Positions 1-9,614 are shown, numbered from the stretch's first letter. The stretch is DNA of 64,000 nt from Moraxellaceae bacterium (GCA_030680295.1 JAUXVU010000033.1:1-64000), one strand, 5' to 3'. The notes: generated from the letters alone by a model not told the origin. Made by a program: numbers and translations.

Positions 1-42
1 ATAAGAACTTTTTCTTTAACGCCACTCACGCCCCGCGTCAGT

Positions 43-78
43 GAGGGCGCATTATAGACACCGCTAAACTCACGTCAA
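43..78 (-). promoter_or_regulatory. rrn P1-like promoter reading out of the window
   Basis: On the minus strand there is a -35 TTGACG (73-78), a 16-bp spacer and a perfect -10 TATAAT (51-56), followed by a GC-rich discriminator GCGCCC. From memory, the stretch from the -10 box through CACTGAC is nearly the same as the E. coli rrnB P1 start region. An AT-rich stretch upstream (about 80-120) could be an UP element. The transcript would run through bases 42-1, which include an imperfect GC-rich stem-loop, toward an rRNA operon beyond the left edge. The promoter is seen directly; the rRNA operon is inferred. Confidence 0.8.
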
Positions 79-154
79 CACCCAAGCCAACAAAATCAAC
101 AAAAAACATGCCGATCGATTCGTTTTTGTACAGAACGATCACTGTTTGTACGAA

Positions 155-958
155 TTACGCTTTCTTACCACGCAAACGCTGACCCAATGCAGAAACTGGC
201 CCTGCAAATGCATAGAGTAATGACACAGCTAAAATACCAATTGGTAAGTTATACATGACGATGCCGAACACCAAAACAATAGGCAGCATCACTACAAAAG
301 GCACTCGACTACGGTCTAATTCTTTAAAGCTGTAGTAGCGCACATTACTCACCATCAAGAAACCGCTCATCACAACCAAGGCTGCTGTCAACGCTGGGAT
401 CCACTCGGCATAGTCGCGCATTAACTTATTATCAACACCGACCCAGACAAAGGCCGCCACAATACAAGCCGCCAATGGACTGGCCAAACCAATAAAGTAG
501 CGCTTATCGACAACATCAATTTGCACATTAAAACGCGCCAATCGAAACGCGGCAGCAACGGTATAGATAAATGCACAGATCCAACCCAGCTTACCCAAGG
601 GGCCAAGTGCCCATGTAAAGGCCACCAAGGCCGGTGCTACGCCAAATGAAACCATATCGGATAGCGAGTCGTACTCAGCACCAAATGCACTCTGTGTATT
701 GGTCATGCGCGCAATACGGCCATCCATGCCATCAAAGAGCGCCGCGACAAAAATGGCAATAGCGGCTGACTCATAACGCCCGCCCATCGCGGAAATAATG
801 GCGTAGAAGCCGGAAAACAATGCCGCAGTGGTAAATAAGTTAGGCAGCAAATAAATGCCCTTATGTCGCGTTTTTACCCCACTTTCGTGATGTTCTTCTT
901 CGACGACTTCAAACGTTAAACCACTGTGATCGTCGTGTTCGTTTGGTTGTTGCGACAT
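155..958 (-). CDS. pssA: CDP-diacylglycerol--serine O-phosphatidyltransferase
   Basis: This integral membrane enzyme joins CDP-diacylglycerol and serine to make phosphatidylserine, the precursor of phosphatidylethanolamine. The CDP-alcohol phosphotransferase motif DGxxARx8GxxxDxxxD is complete (D79, G80, A83, R84, G93, D97, D101). A soluble acidic N-terminal stretch of about 35 residues is followed by several hydrophobic segments across the rest of its 267 residues, as in the PssA family with multiple membrane spans (not the E. coli peripheral type). A good ribosome site (ACAGGAG) precedes the ATG. It lies downstream of ilvC, as in Pseudomonas, but a terminator separates them, so it probably has its own promoter in 959-1030. 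Confidence 0.92.
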   Translation of the reverse strand: MSQQPNEHDDHSGLTFEVVEEEHHESGVKTRHKGIYLLPNLFTTAALFSGFYAIISAMGGRYESAAIAIFVAALFDGMDGRIARMTNTQSAFGAEYDSLSDMVSFGVAPALVAFTWALGPLGKLGWICAFIYTVAAAFRLARFNVQIDVVDKRYFIGLASPLAACIVAAFVWVGVDNKLMRDYAEWIPALTAALVVMSGFLMVSNVRYYSFKELDRSRVPFVVMLPIVLVFGIVMYNLPIGILAVSLLYAFAGPVSALGQRLRGKKA

Positions 959-1030
959 GCGTATACTCCTGTAACCCTAAATAGGCAATCTTAACTAAAT
1001 TACATTACCCGATAATGATGAACTAAAACA

Positions 1031-1058
1031 AAAAAGCGCGGCAATAGCCGCGCTTTTT
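1031..1058 (-). terminator. Rho-independent terminator of the ilvIHC operon
   Basis: A perfect 12-bp inverted repeat (arms 1031-1042 and 1047-1058, loop AATA) has a GCGCGGC/GCCGCGC core flanked by A5 and T5 runs. It starts 20 bases past the ilvC stop codon. Because of the A and T runs it can work in both directions, but only minus-strand genes flank it. Confidence 0.9.
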
Positions 1059-1078
1059 CGATCAACTGCTAACCAAAC

Positions 1079-2095
1079 TTAGTTCTTGCTTTGGTCAACC
1101 AGCTTGTTTTTGTGAATCCAAGGCATCATCGAACGCAATTGGCCACCAACCACTTCGATTGGGTGAGCCGCATCTAAACGACGACGCGCTGTCATGGATG
1201 GGTAGTTAGTTTTACCTTCCAAGATGAACATCTTGGCGTACTCACCGGTTTGAATACGCTTCAGGGCATTACGCATCGCTTCACGTGACTGCTCGTTGAT
1301 CACTTCTGGGCCAGTGACATACTCACCGTACTCAGCATTGTTAGAGATCGAGTAGTTCATGGTGGCAATGCCGCCTTCGTACATCAGGTCAACAATCAGC
1401 TTCAGCTCGTGCAGACACTCAAAGTAGGCCATTTCTGGTGCATAGCCTGCTTCTGTTAATGTCTCGAAGCCCATTTTAACAAGTTCAACCGCACCACCAC
1501 AGAGAACTGCTTGCTCACCAAACAGGTCCGTTTCAGTTTCTTCGCGGAAGTTAGTCTCGATAACACCACCTTTGGTGCCACCGTTGGCTGCGGCGTATGA
1601 CAAAGCGATTTGCTTAGCATTACCAGACTTGTCTTGATACAGCGCGATCAATGATGGCACACCACCACCTTTCAGGTACTCAGAGCGCACGGTGTGGCCT
1701 GGGCCCTTAGGAGCAACCATAATGACGTCGAGGTCAGCACGTGGAATAACTTGGTTGTAGTGCACGTTAAAACCGTGCGCAAACGCCAAGGTTGCACCTT
1801 GCTTGATGTGTGGCGCTACGTTGTTGGCATACACTTCAGGAATGTTTTCATCTGGCAGCAAAATCATGACCAGATCAGCGCCTTTAACCGCCGCATCCAC
1901 TTCAGCTACTTTAATGCCAGCCACTTCTACTTTGCCCCAAGAAGCACCGTTTTTACGCAGACCTACAGTGACATCAACACCAGAGTCAGTCAGGTTTTGT
2001 GCGTGAGCGTGGCCTTGTGAGCCGTAACCTATAATGGCTACTTTCATGCCGCGAATGATGGAAAGGTCGGCGTCTTTGTCGTAATACACTTGCAT
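1079..2095 (-). CDS. ilvC: Ketol-acid reductoisomerase (NADP+)
   Basis: It converts acetolactate or acetohydroxybutyrate to the dihydroxy acids in valine, leucine and isoleucine synthesis, by isomerisation and NADPH-dependent reduction. The Rossmann glycine motif [12 protein letters not shown] is at about residues 23-34, followed by the LRKNGASW cofactor loop. The C-terminal half carries the acidic metal-binding helices ([22 protein letters not shown]). At 338 residues it is a short class I enzyme. It is the last gene of ilvI-ilvH-ilvC, 15 bases after ilvH, and is followed by a strong terminator. Confidence 0.97.
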   Translation of the reverse strand: MQVYYDKDADLSIIRGMKVAIIGYGSQGHAHAQNLTDSGVDVTVGLRKNGASWGKVEVAGIKVAEVDAAVKGADLVMILLPDENIPEVYANNVAPHIKQGATLAFAHGFNVHYNQVIPRADLDVIMVAPKGPGHTVRSEYLKGGGVPSLIALYQDKSGNAKQIALSYAAANGGTKGGVIETNFREETETDLFGEQAVLCGGAVELVKMGFETLTEAGYAPEMAYFECLHELKLIVDLMYEGGIATMNYSISNNAEYGEYVTGPEVINEQSREAMRNALKRIQTGEYAKMFILEGKTNYPSMTARRRLDAAHPIEVVGGQLRSMMPWIHKNKLVDQSKN

Positions 2096-2110
2096 GGAAT
2101 ACTTCCTCGG

Positions 2111-2602
2111 TTAAATGCTGAGAACTTTGTCACCGCGTGCGATACCCGACACGCCGGTACGAACTACTTCGAGAATCGCTGTTTCAGACAGCGCTTCGAT
2201 GAAAGCGTCGAGTTTATCACTCGGGCCTGTCACCTGAATGGTGTAGACATTCGGTGTCACATCAACAATGTGACCACGGAAAATATCTGCCGTGCGCTTG
2301 ATCTCATCACGCGCGGCACCCACCGCCTTGACCTTAACCAACATCAGCTCGCGCTCAATATGTTGGCCTTCGCTCAAATCCACTACTTTGACCACTTCAA
2401 TCAACTTATTAAGCTGCTTAGTGATCTGCTCAATCTTGTGCTCATCACCCGATGTCGTCAGCGTAATACGCGACAACGTCTCATCATCGGTGGGAGCAAC
2501 AGTCAGCGTTTCGATATTGTAATTGCGCTGAGAAAATAAACCGACCACACGCGACAACGCGCCCGGTTCGTTTTCCAGCAGAACTGAAATAATATGACGC
2601 AT
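2111..2602 (-). CDS. ilvH: Acetolactate synthase small (regulatory) subunit
   Basis: This is the regulatory subunit of acetohydroxyacid synthase, which activates the catalytic subunit and gives valine feedback inhibition. The 163-residue protein opens with an ACT domain (RHIISVLLENEPGALSRVVG, residues 2-21), and a second ACT-like C-terminal domain follows, the usual length and layout. It starts two bases after the ilvI stop, so the subunits are surely co-transcribed and probably translationally coupled. Confidence 0.96.
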   Translation of the reverse strand: MRHIISVLLENEPGALSRVVGLFSQRNYNIETLTVAPTDDETLSRITLTTSGDEHKIEQITKQLNKLIEVVKVVDLSEGQHIERELMLVKVKAVGAARDEIKRTADIFRGHIVDVTPNVYTIQVTGPSDKLDAFIEALSETAILEVVRTGVSGIARGDKVLSI

Positions 2603-2604
2603 GA

Positions 2605-4329
2605 TCAGGTACGCTCCGTCTTGCTTAGCAACATGTCACGCATCGACCCATCTTTAATTTGCATGGGGTAAACGTGCTCACTTGGATCCACATAAATATC
2701 TAAAAACACCAACTTGTCTGTCATCGCCATTGCTTCACGCATTTTTGATTCAAGCTGTGCTGGATCGGTGATTTTCATGCCGACATGGCCGTAGGCTTCG
2801 ACCAATTTAACGAAGTCAGGCAATGACCCCATATACGAATTGGAGTGACGGCCTTCGTACTGCATGTCTTGCCACTGCTTAACCATACCCAATGACTGGT
2901 TGTTAATATTCACAATCTTGACCGGCAAGCCATATTGCAAGCAGGTTGAAAGCTCTTGAATATTCATCTGGATAGATGCTTCACCAGTGACACAAACCAC
3001 TTGCGCATCAGGGTAAGCAAACTTCACACCCATGGCCGCAGGCAAGCCAAAGCCCATGGTGCCCAAGCCACCTGAGTTAATCCATTGACGTGGTCTGTCG
3101 TACTTGTAATACAAGGCAGCAAACATCTGGTGCTGACCCACATCGGAAGTCACATAGGCCTCACCGTTGGTCACTTTATAAAGCATCTCAACTACTTGCT
3201 GAGGCTTCATCTGACCTGGTGCTGGCGCGTCATAACGCAGACCATGACGCGTGCGCCACTGGTTGATTTGATCCCACCAAATTTTCAGCGCGTCAGCATC
3301 CGGTTTAGCTGCATCACTGGCTTTAACTAAGGCCAGCATTTCAGTCAACACGGACTCCACTGAACCGACAATTGGAATATCAACAATCACGGTTTTAGAG
3401 ATCGCCGCAGGATCGATATCAATATGGATAATTTTGGCGTTCGGACAGAACTTCTTAACGCTGTTAGTAACACGGTCATCAAAACGTGCACCAACCGCCA
3501 AAATCACATCACTGTGATGCATGGTCATGTTGGCTTCGTAAGTACCGTGCATACCCAACATGCCGATAAATTGTGGATCTGAGCCAGGGAATGCACCCAA
3601 TCCCATCAAGGTATTGGTGCATGGGCAACCTAAGGTACGCACCAAGTCAGTTAATAGATGCGCAGCATTGCCTTGCACCACACCACCACCGGCATAAATA
3701 ACCGGACGCTTGGCGGCCAGCAACTCATCTACGGCCTTCTTAATTTGACCTGCATGACCGCGTACCGGTGGCGTGTATGAACGCAGCTTAACTTTAGCTG
3801 GATATTCATACGGGAATTTTTCATTAGGATTCGTGCAGTCTTTAGGCACGTCAATCACTACCGGGCCCGGACGTCCGCTAGCAGCAATATAAAACGCCTT
3901 CTTCACAATGCCCGGGATTTCACTGGCATGACGCACTTGAAAGCTGTGCTTAACAATAGGACGGCTGACGCCCACCATGTCAGTTTCTTGGAAAGCATCT
4001 TCACCAATTAGGTTAGACGGGACTTGACCCGAAATAACCACCATGGGAATCGAGTCCATGTAAGCAGTAGCAATTGGCGTCACTGTGTTTGTTGCGCCGG
4101 GACCTGAAGTCACCAGCACACAACCGACTTTACCGGTAGCACGCGCATAACCATCAGCCGCATGCCCAGCGGCCTGTTCATGGCGCACCAGAATATGCTG
4201 AACTTTGTCTTGCTGAAAAATGGCGTCGTAAATGTGCAGTACAGCACCGCCAGGATAACCAAATAAAAACTCAACGCCTTCGTCTGCGAGGGCGCGGATA
4301 AGCATTTCACCGCCAGATAAGTGTTCCAC
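2605..4329 (-). CDS. ilvI: Acetolactate synthase large (catalytic) subunit
   Basis: This thiamine-diphosphate and FAD enzyme condenses pyruvate with pyruvate or 2-oxobutyrate, the first common step to branched-chain amino acids. The catalytic glutamate is E51 in the [15 protein letters not shown] block. The three domains (ThDP-binding PYR, central FAD-linked, C-terminal PP) are all present in 574 residues. The cofactor motif near 449-477 reads GEA...NN where the textbook form is GDG...NN; a Glu at the second position is, as I recall, normal in Pseudomonas, and the Ala is a further change. The start is GTG, with SD AAGGGTGA three bases upstream of it. It heads the ilvIHC operon behind a structured leader. 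Confidence 0.95.
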   Translation of the reverse strand: MEHLSGGEMLIRALADEGVEFLFGYPGGAVLHIYDAIFQQDKVQHILVRHEQAAGHAADGYARATGKVGCVLVTSGPGATNTVTPIATAYMDSIPMVVISGQVPSNLIGEDAFQETDMVGVSRPIVKHSFQVRHASEIPGIVKKAFYIAASGRPGPVVIDVPKDCTNPNEKFPYEYPAKVKLRSYTPPVRGHAGQIKKAVDELLAAKRPVIYAGGGVVQGNAAHLLTDLVRTLGCPCTNTLMGLGAFPGSDPQFIGMLGMHGTYEANMTMHHSDVILAVGARFDDRVTNSVKKFCPNAKIIHIDIDPAAISKTVIVDIPIVGSVESVLTEMLALVKASDAAKPDADALKIWWDQINQWRTRHGLRYDAPAPGQMKPQQVVEMLYKVTNGEAYVTSDVGQHQMFAALYYKYDRPRQWINSGGLGTMGFGLPAAMGVKFAYPDAQVVCVTGEASIQMNIQELSTCLQYGLPVKIVNINNQSLGMVKQWQDMQYEGRHSNSYMGSLPDFVKLVEAYGHVGMKITDPAQLESKMREAMAMTDKLVFLDIYVDPSEHVYPMQIKDGSMRDMLLSKTERT

Positions 4330-4638
4330 AATTCACCCTTATTTTAGGAATGGCCAAGCCAGAACCAAGCCACAACGGGGCCAGATTCTAGCACGATCAA
4401 ATACATCATGTGGGCAGATGCGCGGGCTCAAATACCTTGGGATCAAGGTGGTGATTAGCGCTTGCGGGTGCAAGCGAGCATCACGAGCGGGCGAACAATC
4501 ATGCGCTTAGCATGACCTGATACAGGGGGATAATCCCCTGGCGCCGAGTCACTAAGGGTGGTTAGTTTGCCGGCGCCCAGCATGAAGGAGGCGATTTTTT
4601 ATGCACATCGCCTCCATGTCAAGCGTTTTAGGCAAACA
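4330..4638 (-). promoter_or_regulatory. Structured leader and promoter region of ilvI
   Basis: This 309-base gap has no long gene. Read on the minus strand it holds a TTGACA box (4617-4622) and then a row of inverted repeats: GGAGGCGAT/ATCGCCTCC (4587-4615), GGCGCC/GGCGCC around 4541-4576, CAGGGG/CCCCTG (4523-4540), TCATGC/GCATGA (4499-4515), CGCTTGC/GCAAGCG (4459-4476) and ACCTTG/CAAGGT near 4434-4449. Two tiny reading frames rich in Ile, Val and Leu are present: MIVRPLVMLACTRKR (4455-4502) and a 21-codon frame at 4344-4409 ending 14 bases before ilvI. A TAGAAT at 4385-4390 could be a second -10 box. A leader peptide or attenuation system is inferred; no clear U-run terminator was seen. Confidence 0.4.
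4587..4615 (-). terminator. Stem-loop after clpB, possible terminator
   Basis: A perfect 9-bp stem GGAGGCGAT/ATCGCCTCC with an 11-base loop lies 24 bases past the clpB stop codon. On the minus strand it is followed only by TTCATG, not a real T-run, so termination would be weak. It could instead be the first element of the ilvI leader. Confidence 0.35.
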
Positions 4639-7230
4639 TTAGTGCAGCCTAGCTTTATTAAACGCAAACTGACCGTGTTCTTCAGTGACCTGAATGGTGT
4701 CACCCGCGACAAAATCACCCCGCAGCAAATGATCCGCCAGCGGGTTTTCCAAGCGCTGCTGAATCACACGCTTTAAAGGTCGTGCACCAAACAGCGGATC
4801 AAAACCTAGACTTGCCAGTTGTGCCATGGCGCTATCGCTCACCAAAAGTTTTAGGTCTCGGTCTAACAAGCGCTGACGCAGCCTATCCAATTGAATGTCG
4901 GCAATCGCGCGGATCTGCTCGGCTGCCAAAGGCTCAAACACCACCGTTTCATCAATGCGGTTAATGAACTCTGGCCGAAAGTGCGCGCCCACCACCGCCA
5001 TCACTGCTGCCCTGACTTCATCAGCTCGACCATCAATGGTCAGCGACTGAATTAAGTCCGCGCCCAAATTAGAGGTCATCACAATTAAGGTATTGCGGAA
5101 ATCAACTGTCCGCCCCTGGCCATCGGTTAAGCGACCATCCTCTAACACCTGCAGCAAAATATTAAATACATCGGCATGGGCTTTTTCGATTTCATCAAGC
5201 AAGACCACGGAATATGGCCGACGTCGTACGGCTTCAGTTAAGGTGCCGCCCTCTTCATAACCGACATAGCCCGGCGGTGCTCCAACTAAACGTGAAACAG
5301 AGTGCTTCTCCATAAACTCCGACATATCGATGCGTATCATGGCGTCATCACTGTCAAACAAGAAGTTGGCCAGTGCTTTGCACAGCTCGGTTTTGCCTAC
5401 ACCAGTTGGACCTAAAAACAAGAACGAGCCATTCGGACGTGAGGGATCTGTTAAACCAGCACGCGAACGACGCACGGCATGAGACACGGCCGTCACCGCT
5501 TCGCGCTGACCAACAACCCGGCGCGCTAAGTCATCTTCCATGCGTAATAACTTCTCACGCTCACCTTCTAACATTTTGGCGACAGGAATGCCGGTAGTAC
5601 GCGATACCACCTCTGCAATTTCGGCCTCAGTTACTCGGCTACGTAATAAGGTCATGGTCGCTGGTGACTCTGGTTGCGACTGACTCTTGGCCAGCTGAGC
5701 TTCTAGGGCAGGAATCTCGCCATACTGCAATTTCGACATACGCTCTAAGTCACCACTGCGACGCGCTGCCTCAAAATCAATGCGAGCTTGCTCTAACTGC
5801 TCCTTGATATGCTGCGCACCCGCTACCGAGCTTTTCTCCGAGCGCCAAGTTTCATCAAAATCGGCATATTCTTTTTCAAGCCGAGTGATGTCCTCATTTA
5901 ACTTTTCCAAACGCTTTTGTGACGCCGCATCGTCTTCCTGCTTAAGCGCCTCGCGCTCCATTTTTAACTGGATCAGGCGACGATCGAGCTTGTCCATGAC
6001 TTCTGGTTTGGAGTCCATCTCTAGACGAATACGTGCTGCAGCCTCGTCAATTAAATCGATGGCTTTGTCTGGCAACTTACGGTCAGTGATATAGCGATGC
6101 GACAACTTGGCCGCCGCAATAATGGCCGGATCGGTAATATCAACACCATGATGCAGCTCATAACGCTCTTTTAAACCACGCAAAATGGCCACGGTATCTT
6201 CAACGCTGGGCTCATCAACCAACACTTTTTGGAAACGACGCTCGAGTGCGGCATCTTTCTCAATATACTGACGGTACTCATCCAAGGTGGTGGCGCCAAC
6301 GCAGTGCAGATCACCACGCGCCAAGGCTGGCTTCAGCATATTGCCGGCATCCATCGCACCATCGGCCTTACCGGCACCCACCATGGTGTGGATTTCGTCA
6401 ATAAACAAAATCACTTGGCCTTCGAGTTTTGCCAAATCTTTAAGCACAGCTTTTAAGCGCTCTTCAAACTCACCACGGAATTTCGCACCGGCAATCAATG
6501 CGCCCATATCCAGCGACAGTACTTTTTTCGACTTTAGGCTTTCTGGCACTTCACCATTCACAATGCGCTGAGCCAAACCTTCAACAATTGCCGTTTTACC
6601 GACACCGGGCTCACCAATTAACACCGGGTTATTTTTGGTACGACGTGACAACACCTGCAAGGTGCGACGAATCTCGTCATCACGACCAATCACTGGGTCC
6701 AATTTACCGCTAGCGGCACGCTCGGTGAGATCGATGGTGTAACGGGACAAGGCTTGACGCTGGTCTTCAGCATCCGCCGAGGCCACAGAGTCACCATTTC
6801 GCAATTGATTAATCGCCTGCTCGATGCGAGCACGATCGCCGCCGTGCTGCTTCAGCAGACGCCCAGCAGGTACATCAGCATCAAACATGGCCAACAGCAC
6901 TAGCTCACTGGCAATAAAACCATCTTTACGCTGTTGCGCTAACTTATCGGCTAAATTCAGCACACGAACAAAGTCTGGATTAGGGCTGATGTCACCGGTG
7001 GCTTTACTTAAACGCGGCAGCTGGTCTAAGGCCTTATCAAGCGCAGTGGTAAGACCATTCAAGTTAACCCCAGCTTGCGTTAATAATGGGCGTAGCGAAT
7101 TGTCGGCAGGTGCAAGCAGTGCCGACAGCAAGTGCAGGCTATCTAAATTACTGTGGTCGCGACCTAATGCCAGCGACTGAGCATCTGCCAGTGCATGTTG
7201 AAGTTTTGCCGTTAGACGATCTAAACGCAT
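4639..7230 (-). CDS. clpB: ATP-dependent protein disaggregase ClpB
   Basis: This hexameric AAA+ chaperone pulls proteins out of aggregates together with DnaK-DnaJ-GrpE in the cytoplasm. In order: the Clp N domain (1-145), NBD1 with Walker A GEPGVGKT and Walker [10 protein letters not shown], the long charged middle coiled coil (about 400-525) that marks ClpB rather than ClpA or ClpC, NBD2 with [15 protein letters not shown] and [11 protein letters not shown], and the small C-terminal domain. Its 863 residues match the family length. The SD ACAGGAGGA precedes the ATG, and a heat-shock-type promoter is visible upstream. It follows rluD-pgeF-flavodoxin on the same strand. Confidence 0.97.
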   Translation of the reverse strand: MRLDRLTAKLQHALADAQSLALGRDHSNLDSLHLLSALLAPADNSLRPLLTQAGVNLNGLTTALDKALDQLPRLSKATGDISPNPDFVRVLNLADKLAQQRKDGFIASELVLLAMFDADVPAGRLLKQHGGDRARIEQAINQLRNGDSVASADAEDQRQALSRYTIDLTERAASGKLDPVIGRDDEIRRTLQVLSRRTKNNPVLIGEPGVGKTAIVEGLAQRIVNGEVPESLKSKKVLSLDMGALIAGAKFRGEFEERLKAVLKDLAKLEGQVILFIDEIHTMVGAGKADGAMDAGNMLKPALARGDLHCVGATTLDEYRQYIEKDAALERRFQKVLVDEPSVEDTVAILRGLKERYELHHGVDITDPAIIAAAKLSHRYITDRKLPDKAIDLIDEAAARIRLEMDSKPEVMDKLDRRLIQLKMEREALKQEDDAASQKRLEKLNEDITRLEKEYADFDETWRSEKSSVAGAQHIKEQLEQARIDFEAARRSGDLERMSKLQYGEIPALEAQLAKSQSQPESPATMTLLRSRVTEAEIAEVVSRTTGIPVAKMLEGEREKLLRMEDDLARRVVGQREAVTAVSHAVRRSRAGLTDPSRPNGSFLFLGPTGVGKTELCKALANFLFDSDDAMIRIDMSEFMEKHSVSRLVGAPPGYVGYEEGGTLTEAVRRRPYSVVLLDEIEKAHADVFNILLQVLEDGRLTDGQGRTVDFRNTLIVMTSNLGADLIQSLTIDGRADEVRAAVMAVVGAHFRPEFINRIDETVVFEPLAAEQIRAIADIQLDRLRQRLLDRDLKLLVSDSAMAQLASLGFDPLFGARPLKRVIQQRLENPLADHLLRGDFVAGDTIQVTEEHGQFAFNKARLH

Positions 7231-7283
7231 GTTAGTCCTCCTGTGAATAAGCTGGCCCTCTATCGCGGGCTCATACCTAATAC

Positions 7284-7311
7284 AGTTTGGGTCAACACAC
7301 CTTATTTCAAG
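7284..7311 (-). promoter_or_regulatory. Sigma-32-like heat-shock promoter of clpB
   Basis: On the minus strand the sequence CTTGAAA (7305-7311), a 13-bp spacer and CCCAAACT (7284-7291) resemble the RpoH consensus CTTGAAA-N13-15-CCCCATNT. It lies 54 bases upstream of the clpB start, between the flavodoxin stop and clpB. The -35 part is perfect; the -10 part is partial. Heat induction of clpB is established for the family, and the site assignment is inference. Confidence 0.55.
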
Positions 7312-7327
7312 TGGCTAAACAAAACAG

Positions 7328-7882
7328 CTACAAAAGACCTCGGCGCCAGCGTAGTGCTCGCTGGCCAATATGCGCGCCAAAATGCTCAGCGGTTCGGCGG
7401 TCACCAGCAGGTGGCGTCATTTCGGGCGTGTCATTGTCTGACTGTGTCATTAGGCCAGTATTTGAACCTAGACGATTGGTATCGTTTGGCCCTAAGCCAC
7501 TTGGCTGATCAGGGAAGCTTAGCCACACCATGCCATGCTGACAGGCAAAAGTTTGCAGCTGCTGCAAGGCAACTTGTTTGTCACCACTTAAGGCGCCGGA
7601 ATTGGTAAAACCCGCTGCGAGCTTGTCTAACCAACCCATGCTGAACCAGACCTTGGAACTGTCATCCATGAACTGCTTAAACTGAGCGGGCACACTACCC
7701 ATATAGGTAGGCGCGCCAAACACAATAGCATCTGCTTTAGCCAAGATATCCCAGTTAATATCTGCCACTGGCATCAGACTGGCCTGCACACCGGCCACCG
7801 ACAGCAGCCCTTTATGAACGTGTTCGGCAACTTGTTCGGTGTGGCCATAACCACTATGGAAAACTACTACCACACTTACCAT
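7328..7882 (-). CDS. Flavodoxin-family / NAD(P)H-dependent FMN reductase-like protein
   Basis: A 184-residue flavodoxin fold. The FMN phosphate loop is HSGYGHT (residues 9-15), followed by GAPTYMGSVPAQFKQFMD, which resembles the second flavin loop of WrbA-type quinone reductases. The C-terminal half (PPAGDRRTAEHFGAHIGQRAL) fits the GDxRTAEHFG pattern of this family. It begins six bases after the pgeF stop, so it reads as a member of the rluD-pgeF operon; I do not recall a flavodoxin between pgeF and clpB in Pseudomonas. Substrate unknown: quinone or flavin reduction is the likely chemistry. Confidence 0.75.
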   Translation of the reverse strand: MVSVVVVFHSGYGHTEQVAEHVHKGLLSVAGVQASLMPVADINWDILAKADAIVFGAPTYMGSVPAQFKQFMDDSSKVWFSMGWLDKLAAGFTNSGALSGDKQVALQQLQTFACQHGMVWLSFPDQPSGLGPNDTNRLGSNTGLMTQSDNDTPEMTPPAGDRRTAEHFGAHIGQRALRWRRGLL

Positions 7883-7888
7883 TAATAC

Positions 7889-8668
7889 TTACTCCGCAGC
7901 CAACCAAATCAGGCTGACCATACGTCCTGTTCGCCCATCTCGGCGAAAGGAGAAAAATTCATCGGACTGCGTCACTGTGCAGGCATTACCGCCATACACT
8001 GCAGTGACGCCGACATTGTTTAGACGCAATCTAGCCAAGGCATAGATGTCTGCCAAATAATGACCGGGCTTAGCCGCGATAGCGTTAAACGCTGTAACCG
8101 CTGAGGCATCAACCGCCACAAAAGCAGCACGCACATCCTCGCCCACCTCAAAAGCAGATGGACCAATAGCCGGCCCCAGCCACGCCATCAACTCATCTGA
8201 CGGCGCGAAACATGCCACGGTTGCTTCCAAAACACCATCACACAAGCCGCGCCAACCGGCATGAGCCACAGCTACTTGATTACCCTGACGATTGGTAAAA
8301 AAAACAGGCAAACAATCTGCAGTCATGACCGTCACTGGCTGACCGAACTGTGCCGTCGTGGCGGCGTCAGCTTCAGGGATGGACTGTTCAGACAGATCAT
8401 TTTGGCCAGCATCAAATACGACTACCCCATGCACTTGCCGCAACCAAACAGCAGGCTTTAGCGGGGTGCTTGGCGATAGGCTCTGGGCAAGTTGCTGCAC
8501 ACGTTCACGATTGCTACGAACCGCCGTCGGCTCGTCATCCACATGATCACCCAGGTTTAGGCTATTAAACGGCGCAACACTGACGCCACCTTGGCGCGTA
8601 GTCACCAAGGCATGAACACTGACCGGCGCAGGCCAGTCAGGAAAAATCACTGAGTCTTTAGCCAACAT
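7889..8668 (-). CDS. pgeF: Peptidoglycan editing factor PgeF (YfiH, laccase-domain family)
   Basis: A multicopper-polyphenol-oxidase (DUF152) family protein. In E. coli, YfiH/PgeF corrects UDP-MurNAc dipeptides carrying L-Ser; relatives act on purine nucleosides. Seen here: the LVTTRQGGVS opening, MTADCLPVFF, the HAGWRGLCDGV block with metal-ligand histidine, and the C-terminal CTVTQSDEFFSFRRDG. I chose the ATG at 8668 (259 residues, starting MLAKDSVIF) because the longer frame adds 27 Cys/Arg-rich residues that match the rluD tail in another frame. The gene overlaps the rluD stop by 11 bases, the usual rluD-pgeF coupling. Confidence 0.88.
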   Translation of the reverse strand: MLAKDSVIFPDWPAPVSVHALVTTRQGGVSVAPFNSLNLGDHVDDEPTAVRSNRERVQQLAQSLSPSTPLKPAVWLRQVHGVVVFDAGQNDLSEQSIPEADAATTAQFGQPVTVMTADCLPVFFTNRQGNQVAVAHAGWRGLCDGVLEATVACFAPSDELMAWLGPAIGPSAFEVGEDVRAAFVAVDASAVTAFNAIAAKPGHYLADIYALARLRLNNVGVTAVYGGNACTVTQSDEFFSFRRDGRTGRMVSLIWLAAE

Positions 8669-9614
8669 GCTCTTGATCCGTTTGCAGAGCCTGCAATAAC
8701 GCCTGCATGTCTGCCGGCAGTTCTGCTTCCCACAAACACTGCTCACCACTGGTGGGATGCACCAAACCTAAGCGACGTGCATGTAGGGCTTGGCGTTGAA
8801 ATAGCTTTAACGTTTCCGTCAATTGCTCACTAGCGCCTTTAGGAAAACGTAGGCGGGCGTATACCGGATCGCCGACCAAGGGATGACCGATATGTGCCAT
8901 ATGCACACGAATTTGGTGCGTACGCCCAGTTTCTAGTTGCACCCGCACATGTGTGTGATGAGGAAAACGCTTTAACACCCGGTAATGTGATACCGCCGGA
9001 CGACCAGTAATCACCACAGCCATACGAACACGATCATGACGATGGCGATCAATTGGCGCATCCACCGTACCGCCAGCAGTCATGGTGCCGTAAACCACTG
9101 CTTCATACTCACGGTAAACTCGTTTATCAGCGAGCTGATCCACCAAATCTGCATGGGCTGGCAAGGCTTTAGCCACCACCATCAAACCCGAGGTGTCTTT
9201 ATCCAGACGATGCACAATGCCGGCACGCGGCAACTGTGCTTGTTCTGGGCGGTGAAATAACAGGGCGTTCACTAATGTGCCTGCGCTGTTACCAGCTCCG
9301 GGATGTACTACAAGGCCAACCGGCTTATTAACAATTAATAGGTCGTCATCTTCATGAATAATATCAAGTGCGATGTTTTCTGGTTCGGCATGCGTTTCTG
9401 CTTGTACTTCCACAGCGACCGCAATAGCCTCACCTCCTAATACTTTGTCTTTCGGTTTGGCCTGAGCGCCGTTAAGCGTTAACGTGCCATCTTGAATCCA
9501 TTGTTTTAAGCGTTCACGCGAAAAGTCTGGGAATAATTGGGCTGCTGCTTGATCTAATCGACAGCCAGCGAGATCTTCCCGAACGACAGCGTTTAACGAA
9601 ATGGCTTCAGACAT
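8658..9614 (-). CDS. rluD: 23S rRNA pseudouridine synthase RluD
   Basis: It makes pseudouridines in helix 69 of 23S rRNA (positions 1911/1915/1917 in E. coli), which supports late 50S assembly. An S4-type RNA-binding domain occupies about residues 17-75. The catalytic domain carries HRLDKDTSGLMV with catalytic D138, and the later block ETGRTHQIRVHMAHIGHPLVGDPVY is diagnostic of the RluA/RluD group. The 318-residue length is normal. It is divergent from bamD and heads rluD-pgeF-flavodoxin-(clpB). RluD is preferred over RluC because of the bamD/pgeF context. Confidence 0.93.
   Translation of the reverse strand: MSEAISLNAVVREDLAGCRLDQAAAQLFPDFSRERLKQWIQDGTLTLNGAQAKPKDKVLGGEAIAVAVEVQAETHAEPENIALDIIHEDDDLLIVNKPVGLVVHPGAGNSAGTLVNALLFHRPEQAQLPRAGIVHRLDKDTSGLMVVAKALPAHADLVDQLADKRVYREYEAVVYGTMTAGGTVDAPIDRHRHDRVRMAVVITGRPAVSHYRVLKRFPHHTHVRVQLETGRTHQIRVHMAHIGHPLVGDPVYARLRFPKGASEQLTETLKLFQRQALHARRLGLVHPTSGEQCLWEAELPADMQALLQALQTDQEHVG

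Noticed and set aside
4385-4390. TAGAAT as the definite ilvI promoter
   Set aside because: No convincing -35 hexamer at 16-18 bases; kept only as a possibility within the leader feature.
4658-7180. Several plus-strand open frames inside clpB (for example 5780-6094 and 6824-7180)
   Set aside because: They mirror clpB codons, have no ribosome sites or known motifs, and clpB is complete on the other strand.
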